This document shows positions 11,244 through 22,697 of a DNA stretch of 64,000 bases, piece by piece. Source of the DNA: Pseudorasbora parva (Eukaryota; Chordata; Actinopteri; Cypriniformes; Gobionidae). The first letter of the stretch is position 1; each line of letters opens with the position of its first letter. The translations under genes were made by a program, and so were the position numbers. Under the pieces are notes generated by a model, which did no database searches, was not told the origin of the DNA, and saw nothing but the letters and a program-made list of their open reading frames with translations. The stretch lies in the NCBI RefSeq assembly GCF_024679245.1, contig NC_090184.1:129001-193000 (forward strand), in the 5' to 3' direction.

Positions 11244-12176
11244 GTGTGGGTGTGGGTGTGGGTGTGTGTTGTGCTATAATTGTAAAGGGGGCCAATGTCT
11301 TCACTTATCTAGTAAAATATTATGATAACTGACTAATAAGGACATTTGACTGGTCCTCACTAGTTAAAAAGGCTTATAAGTCGGCCAAAACATGTTTTTA
11401 TTTAAATCTATTGTTTTGCACGTTCTTGGGATGGGGAGGTTTAGGGGTAGGGGTTGGGTTAGGGGATATAAAATAGCATTAACCTGATATAAAATCAATG
11501 GAAGTCTAATGTCCTCACTTATATAGTGAAACAAACGTGTGTGTGTGTGTATCCTGGTATTCCCTACTTTGTGGGGAAATGTCTCCACACAGATAATAAT
11601 ATAATATAATGTAAATGATTATGATAACACCTTTGAGCCTGTCAATATTATGCAAACATGAAATCTCAAACGCACAGTAGGCTAGTAACGTTACTTGCTA
11701 CTATAGTTGCTGACTTTTGCGCCTGCGTCTCTCGTCGCGTAAGAAACGGCATTCTAAAACAGTGAGGTTAAGTTAAAAGAAGTTCAACGTGCATCTCATT
11801 ACCTTGTGTTATTTCCCCTTTCACTGCCACGGACGCATTGATTCTTTGTGAACTCCCGTTTAGCGATGTGTTGCCTGTCTGCACGTGTCCGTCACTCAGA
11901 TCACTTCACGCGCAGTTGCGCAATACAGACACTCCCTCAACCGCCACAGTCAGATTTTCCACCACATTAAAGAGAGCTTATTAATAACGAAAACTAATAT
12001 TTATTTTTGCTAATTATTATTTTATTTCAGTTAGTTTTTTAGTAAGAGTAGTTAGTTTCGTTTAGTTTTAGTTTTTTATTTATTCAGATTTTTTAATTTT
12101 ATTTCAGTTTACGAAAATGTTTTTTGACCAATAGTTTTAGTCTTAGTTTCAGTTTTCGTTTACGAAAATAACCTTG
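10504..12176. mobile_element. Non-autonomous hAT-type transposon inside the satellite
   Basis: The left end is CAAGGTTATTATAGTTTT and the right end is CGAAAATAACCTTG, so the inverted tip is CAAGGTTAT/ATAACCTTG. The flanks are a perfect 8-bp duplication CACCAAAC at 10496-10503 and 12177-12184. That sequence occurs once per satellite unit, so the pre-insertion site is known exactly. An 8-bp duplication is the hAT signature. The 1673-bp element has no transposase ORF. Subterminal sequence is rich in TTTAGTTTTAGTT repeats. Confidence 0.88.
11220..11600. repeat. Dispersed repeat nested in the hAT element
   Basis: It begins with a TG/GGGTG microsatellite, followed by a stretch containing 'GGGGAGGTTTAGGGGTAGGG' and ending near 'CCCTACTTTGTGGGGAAATG'. 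This combination is common in fish genomes as a small non-autonomous DNA repeat. The exact ends were not defined. Confidence 0.5.
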
Positions 12177-15100
12177 CACCAAACTCAGGAAATATCATAT
12201 TAATGAAGTATACTATGCACAAAAAATCAGATGAGCCCAGAATATGATCGCAACGCGTTTAATTACACGTTAAGTGTTTTTCTCCCATAGAAAACCATTA
12301 TAAGAAAACGCTTAACGTGGCTTAATGCACTAAGACAGTGTTAAAAACACACCAAACTCAGGAAATATCATATTAATGAAGTATACTATGCACAAAAAAT
12401 CAGATGAGCCCAGAATATGAACGCAACGCGTTTAATTACAAGTTAAGTGTTTTTCTCCCATAGAAAACCATTATAAGAAAACGCTTAACGAGGCTTAATG
12501 CACTAAGACAGTGTTAAAAACACACCAAACTCAGGAAATATCATATTAATGAAGTATACTATGCACAAAAAATCAGATGAGCCCAGAATATGAACGCAAC
12601 GCGTTTAATTACACGTTAAGTGTTTTTCTCCCATAGAAAACCATTATAAGAAAACGCTTAACGAGGCTTAATGCACTAAGACAGTGTTAAAAACACACCA
12701 AACTCAGGAAATATCATATTAATGAAGTATACTATGCACAAAAAATCAGATGAGCCCAGAATATGAACGCAACGCGTTTAATTACACGTTAAGTGTTTTT
12801 CTCCCATAGAAAACCATTATAAGAAAACGCTTAACGTGGCTTAATGCACTAAGACAGTGTTAAAAACACACCAAACTCAGGAAATATCATATTAATGAAG
12901 TATACTATGCACAAAAAATCAGATGAGCCCAGAATATGAACGCAACGCGTTTAATTACACGTTAAGTGTTTTTCTCCCATAGAAAACCATTATAAGAAAA
13001 CGCTTAACGTGGCTTAATGCACTAAGACAGTGTTAAAAACACACCAAACTCAGGAAATATCATATTAATGAAGTATACTATGCACAAAAAATCAGATGAG
13101 CCCAGAATATGAACGCAACGCGTTTAATTACACGTTAAGTGTTTTTCTCCCATAGAAAACCATTATAAGAAAACGCTTAACGTGGCTTAATGCACTAAGA
13201 CAGTGTTAAAAACACACCAAACTCAGGAAATATCATATTAATGAAGTATACTATGCACAAAAAATCAGATGAGCCCAGAATATGAACGCAACGCGTTTAA
13301 TTACACGATAAGCGTTTTTCTCCCATAGAAAACCATTATAAGAAAACGCTTAACGTGGCTTAATGCACTAAGACAGTGTTAAAAACACACCAAACTCAGG
13401 AAATATCATATTAATGAAGTATACTATGCACAAAAAATCAGATGAGCCCAGAATATGAACGCAACGCGTTTAATTACACGTTAAGTGTTTTTCTCCCATA
13501 GAAAACCATTATAAGAAAACGCTTAACGTGGCTTAATGCACTAAGACAGTGTTAAAAACACACCAAACTCAGGAAATATCATAATAATGAAGTATACTAT
13601 GCACAAAAAATCAGATGAGCCCAGAATATGAACGCAACGCGTTTAATTACACGTTAAGTGTTTTTCTCCCATAGAAAACCATTATAAGAAAACGCTTAAC
13701 GAGGCTTAATGCACTAAGACAGTGTTAAAAACACACCAAACTCAGGAAATATCATAATAATGAAGTATACTATGCACAAAAAATCAGATGAGCCCAGAAT
13801 ATGAACGCAACGCGTTTAATTACACGTTAAGTGTTTTTCTCCCATAGAAAACCATTATAAGAAAACGCTTAACGTGGCTTAATGCACTAAGACAGTGTTA
13901 AAAACACACCAAACTCAGGAAATATCATAATAATGAAGTATACTATGCACAAAAAATCAGATGAGCCCAGAATATGAACGCAACGCGTTTAATTACACGT
14001 TAAGTGTTTTTCTCCCATAGAAAACCATTATAAGAAAACGCTTAACGTGGCTTAATGCACTAAGACAGTGTTAAAAACACACCAAACTCAGGAAATATCA
14101 TATTAATGAAGTATACTATGCACAAAAAATCAGATGAGCCCAGAATATGAACGCAACGCGTTTAATTACACGATAAGCGTTTTTCTCCCATAGAAAACCA
14201 TTATAAGAAAACGCTTAACGTGGCTTAATGCACTAAGACAGTGTTAAAAACACACCAAACTCAGGAAATATCATATTAATGAAGTATACTATGCACAAAA
14301 AATCAGATGAGCCCAGAATATGAACGCAACGCGTTTAATTACACGTTAAGTGTTTTTCTCCCATAGAAAACCATTATAAGAAAACGCTTAACGTGGCTTA
14401 ATGCACTAAGACAGTGTTAAAAACACACCAAACTCAGGAAATATCATAATAATGAAGTATACTATGCACAAAAAATCAGATGAGCCCAGAATATGAACGC
14501 AACGCGTTTAATTACACGTTAAGTGTTTTTCTCCCATAGAAAACCATTATAAGAAAACACTTAACGTGGCTTAATGCACTAAGACAGTGTTAAAAACACA
14601 CCAAACTCAGGAAATATCATATTAATGAAGTATACTATGCACAAAAAATCAGATGAGCCCAGAATATGAACGCAACGCGTTTAATTACACGATAAGCGTT
14701 TTTCTCCCATAGAAAACCATTATAAGAAAACGCTTAACGTGGCTTAATGCACTAAGACAGTGTTAAAAACACACCAAACTCAGGAAATATCATAATAATG
14801 AAGTATACTATGCACAAAAAATCAGATGAGCCCAGAATATGAACGCAACGCGTTTAATTACACGTTAAGTGTTTTTCTCCCATAGAAAACCATTATAAGA
14901 AAACGCTTAACGTGGCTTAATGCACTAAGACAGTGTTAAAAACACACCAAACTCAGGAAATATCATATTAATGAAGTATACTATGCACAAAAAATCAGAT
15001 GAGCCCAGAATATGAACGCAACGCGTTTAATTACAAGTTAAGTGTTTTTCTCCCATAGAAAACCATTATAAGAAAACGCTTAACGAGGCTTAATGCACTA

Positions 15101-17307
15101 AGACAGTGTTAAAAACACACCAAACTCAGGAAATATCATATTAATGAAGTACACTATGCACAAAAAATCAGATGAGCCCAGAATATGAACGCAACGCGTT
15201 TAATTACACGATAAGCGTTTTTCTCCCATAGAAAACCATTATAAGAAAACGCTTAACGTGGCTTAATGCACTAAGACAGTGTTAAAAACACACCAAACTC
15301 AGGAAATATCATATTAATGAAGTATACTATGCACAAAAAATCAGATGAGCCCAGAATATGAACGCAACGCGTTTAATTACACGATAAGCGTTTTTCTCCC
15401 ATAGAAAACCATTATAAGAAAACGCTTAACGTGGCTTAATGCACTAAGACAGTGTTAAAAACACACCAAACTCAGGAAATATCATATTAATGAAGTATAC
15501 TATGCACAAAAAATCAGATGAGCCCAGAATATGAACGCAACGCGTTTAATTACACGTTAAGTGTTTTTCTCCCATAGAAAACCATTATAAGAAAACGCTT
15601 AACGTGGCTTAATGCACTAAGACAGTGTTAAAAACACACCAAACTCAGGAAATATCATATTAATGAAGTATACTATGCAAAAAAAATCAGATGAGCCCAG
15701 AATATGATCGCAACGCGTTTAATTACACGTTAAGTGTTTTTCTCCCATAGAAAACCATTATAAGAAAACGCTTAACGTGGCTTAATGCACTAAGACAGTG
15801 TTAAAAACACACCAAACTCAGGAAATATCATATTAATGAAGTATACTATGCACAAAAAATCAGATGAGCCCAGAATATGAACGCAACGCGTTTAATTACA
15901 CGTTAAGTGTTTTTCTCCCATAGAAAACCATTATAAGAAAACGCTTAACGAAGCTTAATGCACTAAGACAGTGTTAAAAACACACCAAACTCAGGAAATA
16001 TCATATTAATGAAGTATACCATGCACAAAAAATCAGATGAGCCCAGAATATGAACGCAACGCGTTTAATTACACGTTAAGCGTTTTTCTCCCATAGAAAA
16101 CCATTATAAGAAAACGCTTAACGTGGCTTAATGCACTAAGACAGTGTTAAAAACACACCAAACTCAGGAAATATCATATTAATGAAGTATACCATGCACA
16201 AAAAATCAGATGAGCCCAGAATATGAACGCAACGCGTTTAATTACACGTTAAGCGTTTTTCTCCCATAGAAAACCATTATAAGAAAACGCTTAACGTGGC
16301 TTAATGCACTAAGACAGTGTTAAAAACACACCAAACTCAGGAAATATCATATTAATGAAGTATACTATGCACAAAAAATCAGATGAGCCCAGAATATGAA
16401 CGCAACGCGTTTAATTACAAGTTAAGTGTTTTTCTCCCATAGAAAACCATTATAAGAAAACGCTTAACGAAGCTTAATGCACTAAGACAGTGTTAAAAAC
16501 ACACCAAACTCAGGAAATATCATAATAATGAAGTATACTATGCACAAAAAATCAGATGAGCCCAGAATATGAACGCAACGCGTTTAATTACACGTTAAGT
16601 GTTTTTCTCCCATAGAAAACCATTATAAGAAAACGCTTAACGTGGCTTAATGCACTAAGACAGTGTTAAAAACACACCAAACTCAGGAAATATCATATTA
16701 ATGAAGTGTACCATGCACAAAAAATCAGATGAGCCCAGAATATGAACGCAACGCGTTTAATTACACGTTAAGTGTTTTTCTCCCATAGAAAACCATTATA
16801 AGAAAACGCTTAACGTGGCTTAATGCACTAAGACAGTGTTAAAAACACACCAAACTCAGGAAATATCATATTAATGAAGTATACTATGCACAAAAAATCA
16901 GATGAGCCCAGAATATGATCGCAACGCGTTTAATTACACGTTAAGTGTTTTTCTCCCATAGAAAACCATTATAAGAAAACGCTTAACGTGGCTTAATGCA
17001 CTAAGACAGTGTTAAAAACACACCAAACTCAGGAAATATCATATTAATGAAGTATACTATGCACAAAAAATCAGATGAGCCCAGAATATGAACGCAACGC
17101 GTTTAATTACACGTTAAGCGTTTTTCTCCCATAGAAAACCATTATAAGAAAACGCTTAACGTGGCTTAATGCACTAAGACAGTGTTAAAAACACACCAAA
17201 CTCAGGAAATATCATATTAATGAAGTATACTATGCACAAAAAATCAGATGAGCCCAGAATATGAACGCAACGCGTTTAATTACACGTTAAGCGTTTTTCT
17301 CCCATAG
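12177..17307. repeat. 173-bp satellite array, right block (~29.6 copies)
   Basis: It continues the same 173-bp unit and phase after the hAT insertion; 12177-12184 is the duplicated target. It ends abruptly at CTCCCATAG (17307), in mid-unit, next to unrelated sequence beginning CCTCTTGGTGGCG. Together the two blocks hold about 47 units (8.17 kb). Confidence 0.97.
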
Positions 17308-18480
17308 CCTCTTGGTGGCGTTATAATAGAACAAAACATGAAATTCACATAGACTGCAATGCATTTTCTGCCCTTTTGCCCAAAATCATCTTAAAATGCC
17401 TTTAATTGCTCATTGTTGCAGTTGGTCTAACCCTCTCAGTCATGTTGGCACATCATATTGGCTTATTTGCACTTGAACCTGGTATTGCTGCTTGCAGCTA
17501 TATTTATACATATTGTCATTTTACATGATCACAAGATTATTGTATTATGTAATGACCACATTTGGTTTAATCACTGAAACACAACAGTGTGATTTGCAAG
17601 CACTTTTTACACTCTCAATGCAAGATACATGTTTCAAATCACCCTTGTTGCTGAATTAACGACAGTAACACAGGCTACAGATGCCACATTAGAAAATACA
17701 CTTACCTTACCTAACTTACATAACATAAAAAACATAGTGTTTCCAATATCTATACAGTGCACCATATGACTGACTCTATACTGTAGTTGACCTTTTATAC
17801 AGTTCCCTTTCAGTCGGTCACTCTCGACGTACGTCAGAAGTGAACCGATTAACTGGAATATCGCATTCGAGTGTGTACTAAATGAGCCAATGGACAAGAT
17901 TTGCATATCAGACTCTCCGTTCCGCAGCGCAGTCATAAAATGATTGTGTACTGCCAAAAAGCATTTCAAGGTAAAAGGGGCATTGACCTCCCCCCTCCAA
18001 TCCTTCTCAACATTTCCTGACATTGCATGTTTTCATGAGGCATTTCTTCAGTAGTAGGACTATACAAATCACTACAGATTTCTGATCAGCTTCAGACTCA
18101 CCATATCAAGAACAGAGACTGCAGGTAAGATGTGATCTTAAGCAGTGTCCGTGTGAATGTGTTGGAGTAAAGGTTGAGCAAAGCTTCACAGCAAATCAAT
18201 CTACATCTTCACTGAAAGGAAAAGTATAGGATGGCTGTAATAAGTTGAGAAACCATAAAGTTGAAACTGGAGAAACTAGAAAGTGCAAGGTTATATTTAA
18301 CTATTATATTATATTTTAACTATTATTTTAGTGTCTGTGACCCGTGCTGGCAGAATGAGTTGTAATGCTTATTATGAGCTACTGGCAAAACAAGTGAAAA
18401 AATTTAAAAAAAAAATTAAAAAAAATTCCAGCATCCAATGTTTTGTGTGACATGAAAATGTTTTAAATTCTGTACATATA
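17308..18480. other. Non-coding, repeat-derived
   Basis: No confident gene. 17810-17940 contains 'CCCTTTCAGTCGGTCACTCT' and 'CGACGTACGTCAGAAGTGA', a motif set seen in fish retroelement ends. A possible untranslated exon ends at CTGCAG followed by GTAAGATG (about 18125), but it has no coding support. Confidence 0.35.
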
Positions 18481-19263
18481 CTAAGCTCTGTTGGAAGTGT
18501 GTTCCATTGATTTATGGCAACAAAACAAAAAGATTAGGAATACTGCATTCTCCCCTGGTAACTGATCAGGTAGCTCTTGTTGATTTTTCTGAGCAGAGTG
18601 TAACCATTGTATGGACATTTAAAGGAGGAGTAGTAGTAGTATCAATGATTTTAAACAATAGCATACATTCATGTGCATTATTAGATTTTCAAGATTTAAA
18701 ATACACTAGGCTTGGTGAGTATCGATAGTGATGATACTGACGCGTTTTTGTTGTGAATCTTAAGAGCACTTTTATATAATGATTCAAGTGGTTGTAATGC
18801 TAGTTTACATGCAACTTGTCATGCAATAGAAAAGATGTGGGAGAATCATTGCATTTAAATATGTGTGTGATGCTTCAACAGTAATAGAGTTTATTATGTG
18901 TCTGTAGTTTATGAAGTTAAATTTCACTGTGTTACTCAACTTTTAAACATATTTTTTAAACCTAAGAATATTATCAAGGGTAACACCAAAATCTTTGAAT
19001 TCATCCACATTTTTATTTTGTTGCCCATTTACTAAGATTTCACGACAATCCCTGAGTTTGCACCTGTTTGTAAAGAAAATGGTTACAGTCTTTCCAACGT
19101 TTAAGATCAAACAGGAGTTATTTAGCCATTCAATAACCTTCTGCATTTTCTTAGTTAATTTCATTGCAACCTCAGTTGCATTTTTCCCATGAGTATATAC
19201 CACAGTATCATCAGCATACATTATTAAATCGACATTATTACACACAGATGAAAGGTCGTTAAA
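18480..19263 (-). pseudogene. LINE reverse transcriptase fragment
   Basis: Reading on the minus strand from 19263: 'FNDLSSVCNNVDLIMYADDT' carries the YADD catalytic box, then 'WLNNSCLILNVGKT' and 'DEFKDFGVTLDN'. Degraded C-terminal LINE sequence continues to about 18490, including 'LLFKIIDTTTTPPL' and 'KSTRATRSVTRGE'. The 5' side stops at 19263 against unrelated sequence. It has several stops and frameshifts. A related upstream LINE segment, at 28307-28765, lies elsewhere in the window; the two do not overlap in protein coordinates. Confidence 0.75.
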
Positions 19264-19854
19264 GGCAGTGCCGCCGCCGCTCCCATCACGAGCTGCGTGT
19301 AGGGCACCAAGTGCTCAGGGGGGCAACAAATACGTGAACGCGACACCCGCGGGCATCATAACCTTATGATGCATAGGGCATCAAGGCGGCCAGCAGCGGT
19401 ACTGGTTAAAGGGATAATTCACCCAAAAATGAAAATGGGATGTTTATCTGCTTACCCCCAGGGCATTCAAGATGTAGGCGTCTTTGTTTCTTCAGTGGAA
19501 CACAAATTAAGATTTTTAACTCCAGCTGTTGCTTGTATAATGCATGTCAATAGGGTGTATTTCTATGAGAGCCACTATGAGAGTAAAAAACACAGACATA
19601 TAAAACCATATTTAACCCTGTGGCTCGTGGCGAAATGAGTCCAAAAATCAATATAATCCATTGAGTAGATCTCAAGATATTGTTCACCGTTGATCGATGC
19701 AGTTTTGAATAACATGGCCATATTAATTTGTATAGCAGCCAGGGGGCGCCCGCGGGCGGTACACTCCGGTGCAGATGAATAACTCAGCGCTCGTTAAGAG
19801 TTGATCTATAGAGTTGATATATATTTCAATATATTTCAAGAGTTGATATATATT
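19264..19854. repeat. Dispersed repeats between LINE and LTR element
   Basis: At about 19408 'TTAAAGGGATAATTCACCC' followed by AAAAATGAAAATG is a very common teleost interspersed repeat start. 19270-19400 is GC-richer and resembles text near 41660-41740 (GGGGGGC/CCCCAG context). No gene is supported; the reading 19366-19638 overlaps this repeat. Confidence 0.5.
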
Positions 19855-20161
19855 TGTCACGCCGGCTAACAAGCCGCAACAAAGATGACGACACATTGTT
19901 AAAGATGCAAAAATAAATAACATTTATTAAAGGAAGAGTAATAAAGTCAACAACAAAAAAATGAAGACGACGACAAAATGGCACGAGGGGAGAGAGCGTG
20001 CCATGATAACTGAAGGGAGCTGCTTAAATCTGCCAGCATCAGCTCTAGCACAGGTGTAGACCATCAGTCCTAATGACGTCACTCATGCTAACTCCAACCT
20101 ACGAGAAAAGAAACAAAGGACAACCAAACCCACACAATATGATCCATACTGGTGCATAACA
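19855..20161 (-). repeat. Gypsy 3' LTR
   Basis: On the minus strand it starts TGTTATGCACCAG directly after a purine tract and ends GGCGTGACA, giving the TG...CA rule. 19855-20099 aligns with 25415-25683. The extra 62 bp (20100-20161) is absent from the other copy. The AATAAATAACATTTATT stretch lies in both. Confidence 0.8.
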
Positions 20162-20170
20162 CCCCCCTCC
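20162..20170 (-). other. Polypurine tract (plus-strand priming site)
   Basis: GGAGGGGGG on the minus strand touches the TG of the 3' LTR, as expected for a retroelement polypurine tract. This junction sets the true LTR boundary at 20161. Confidence 0.75.
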
Positions 20171-20249
20171 ATAGAAAAAAGGGTGGACATTTATGAAACA
20201 CGTCAGCCGATAACTCCCAAAACTAGAAAGAACCCACCACGCTGTAATA

Positions 20250-20800
20250 CTCTCCAATATCCTCAGCAACCACGGGCCATGCTCCCATGAATCACTGAAA
20301 ACTACTACGTCATCTAAATAGATGGCCACTCCCTTTAACCCAGAAACAACCCTATTCATAAGTGGCTCAAAGGTTGCAGGCGCATTTCTGAGACTATAAG
20401 AGAAAAACCTCTCGGATGTGATAAAAGTGGAAATCTCTTGAGCTCTTTTGGTCAATGGAACTTGCCAATAGCCTTTAAGCAGATCGAACTTGCTTACAAA
20501 TTTCGCCGACCCAACTCGATAAACACAATCCTCAATACGAGGCAGTGGAAATGAGTCTGGTTTTGTTACTCTATTTATTTTACTATAGTAGGAGCAAAAC
20601 CGATAAGTTCCATCAGATTTATTTACAAGCAAGCAGGGAGATGCCCAACTAGAAAATGAAGGCCGTGCAATATCATGAGCAAGCATATGCTGAACTTCTG
20701 CATTAAGATGTAAGAGTTTATTTGAAGACACCCAATTAAAATTCTGGCAAATGGGCTCAGAATCCCTAACATCCCAATCCCAGGTGCTCAAACGGCGGAC
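20250..20800 (-). pseudogene. Gypsy reverse transcriptase, truncated
   Basis: The minus-strand reading from 20791 contains the RT domain: 'ARPSFSSWASPCLLVNKSDG', 'FCSYYSKINRVTKPDSFPLP', 'SKFDLLKGYWQVPLT' (first catalytic Asp), 'RNAPATFEPLMN' and 'AIYLDDVVVFS' (YLDD box). After about 20280 the frame runs into non-homologous sequence and then the 3' LTR, so thumb, connection and RNase H are missing. Upstream it joins abruptly to the integrase remnant near 20800. Catalytic residues are preserved but the protein cannot be complete. Confidence 0.85.
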
Positions 20801-21287
20801 TGACAGCAGGAATAGGACACAATGGGGCAGGTTTGATCTTCTGATTTGGTTTGCCTGTTAGTTGACAAGTATGACATGTCTTGATATATTGCGACACATC
20901 CTTCTTCAATTTTGGCCAAAAAAAATGACAAAGGATTCTGTAATAGGTCTTTTTTACCCCTAAATGACCTGCCAGTTTATCATGGGAAATCTGCAGTACC
21001 AGTGAACGCTACTTCTCTGGAACTACCACCTGCATGATAGGATCCCCAGCAAAATCACTACCATGAAGAGTCCACTTCTGCTCCAACATTCAATCCTGCA
21101 AATAATAACCACGAGCAACATTCCTTATCTCATCAGAAGACATCACATTCTCAAACAATCGATGGAGAGAAGAATCAAGCTTTTGCTCCAGGATCAATTC
21201 TGAAGAAGAAACAGAAAAGTCATCAGGCAAGGAGAATGGTTTGACTACGGTAGAATCAGAGGTTACCCTTGGCTGAGCAGAGGTCAT
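20801..21287 (-). pseudogene. Gypsy integrase N-terminal zinc-binding region
   Basis: The minus-strand reading, with in-frame stops, gives 'ARGYYLQD', 'MLEQKWTLHG', then 'ISHDKLAGHLGVKKTYYRIL' and 'IKTCHTCQLTGKPNQ'. This is the H-x3-H...C-x2-C integrase zinc domain plus the linker 'IKPAPLCPIPAV'. Sequence stops at 'PPFEHL', before the DDE catalytic core, and joins the RT region. It lies upstream of RT in the transcription direction, the reverse of ordinary Gypsy order. Confidence 0.8.
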
Positions 21288-21322
21288 GGAATGAAATTTC
21301 TGGACATCCGATCTCCTTTATC

Positions 21323-21974
21323 TTAAAAAAATGTGTCCCTTTTACGAAACACAAAACTCTTGTGCATTAAAACATAATCATCAGCTAATTTTGCGGCTTT
21401 AGCTGCGGTGTCAGCCTTCTGCTCATTTATATAGGTTGCAATAAGAGTAGGTAAAGAGTTTTTAAACTTTTCTAGCACAATTAAGTCATTCAACTCTTCA
21501 AATGTGGTTACCTCAGATGCCATACACCAGCGATTGAATGCAGTACTGAGCTCTCTAACAAACTCAACATGAGCAACATTAACACCTCTGGATAATGTTC
21601 TAAATTTTTGTCTGTACCCTTCTGATACTAACTCGTATGCCTTCAAAACTGCTGCTTTAACAGGGTCATAATCATTACAGTCTGCGAGTGAAAGAGCAGA
21701 GTAAACTTCCTGAGCCCTGCCAGTAAGCACGCACTGTAAAAGCAGTGTACCTTCCTTACTGGGCTAACGCTCATGTTCAAGCTGTAACAGCAACAACCTC
21801 TCTTTGCTGTTCAAAAGTTAAAGAGCCAACATGTGGTTTAGTTTGACTAGCAGTAGTTGTATCGGACATTTCAACTAATATAGCTTGTTCTATCAAATTT
21901 GTTTTAATTGTCTCTCTAATTGTAACCTCCTTTAATCTCTTATCTACAATTTCGATTTCATAATGATACGCCAT
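21323..21974 (-). pseudogene. Gypsy gag remnant
   Basis: Two pieces lie in series on the minus strand. The upstream piece (21974-21777) reads 'MAYHYEIEIVDKRLKEVTIR...'. The downstream piece (21730-21323) is a capsid-like helical domain with 'LTGRAQEVYSALSL', 'VKAAVLKAYELVSEGYRQKF', 'VEFVRELSTAFNRWC' and 'FEELNDLIVLEKFKNSLP', the SCAN-related fold found in fish Gypsy gags. Stops separate the pieces and part of the capsid N-terminus is missing. No zinc knuckle is visible. Confidence 0.75.
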
Positions 21975-22009
21975 TTCAAATAAATGATCTTTTGTAAACG
22001 ACTCAGGTT

Positions 22010-22695
22010 ATGCTTCAGAAGGAGAACTAAAATCTTCTACAAGATTAAACATACTTCCCCTAAAATATACGCTACAATTAATATATAATGTGATTCACAA
22101 ACCTCACGTGGGAGGAATAAAAGGTTCCACTTCATCTAACTATAGAAAAATCAACTAAATAACTCACCACTATTCTTCGTCTGGTTACTGGCGAGGGTAT
22201 TTTAAGGTGAGACACTACTGGTGAATATGGATTTTTTTAAAATTACAAGATATCACTATGAAACTTCTCCAGTTTATTACTGGCATAAACATATGAAAAC
22301 AAAATGTATTACAAGCTTTGTATAAATTAATGTTTTAATATGCAAATGAGGCCTTTTATACTTAAATATACGCTCATTTGCATATATTTCCAAAAACAAA
22401 ATCTGGAAATTGGAATGTAAAAAGTTTTTTTTGGGGTAAAAAGACCTATAACTCAGGATAGGAATTATATATATATATATATCAACAAATTCCTCAGTAA
22501 AAGCCTTCAGAATATAGTTAAGCATACGACTGGAAAAGTTTGTGCTTGTAGATGCTACTGAAGTGGAAATATCTAACTCTGAGTGTGAGAACTTATTTTG
22601 AGAAAACAGCCTTTAAAGTTTTGTATTGTATAATTGCATACATTTCCCCCAACCTAAAAACAAAATATATATTCACTTCATTAATATCAGTAGTG
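22010..22695. other. Non-coding interior of the Gypsy element
   Basis: AT-rich; includes a short (TA)n run near 22468-22482 and repeat-like text near 22205-22280. No ORF resembles a known protein. Confidence 0.4.
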
Positions 22696-22697
22696 TA

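Noticed and set aside
7455..17307. CRISPR-like regular repeats
   Set aside because: Units are directly adjacent with no unique spacers, and the context is vertebrate. This is satellite DNA.
17634..18023. 129-aa minus-strand ORF
   Set aside because: It covers a repeat-like stretch (CAGTCGGTCACTC...). No domain or splice support.
18040..18125. Untranslated first exon ending CTGCAG|GTAAGATG
   Set aside because: A good donor consensus alone. No promoter, coding sequence or downstream exon could be tied to it.
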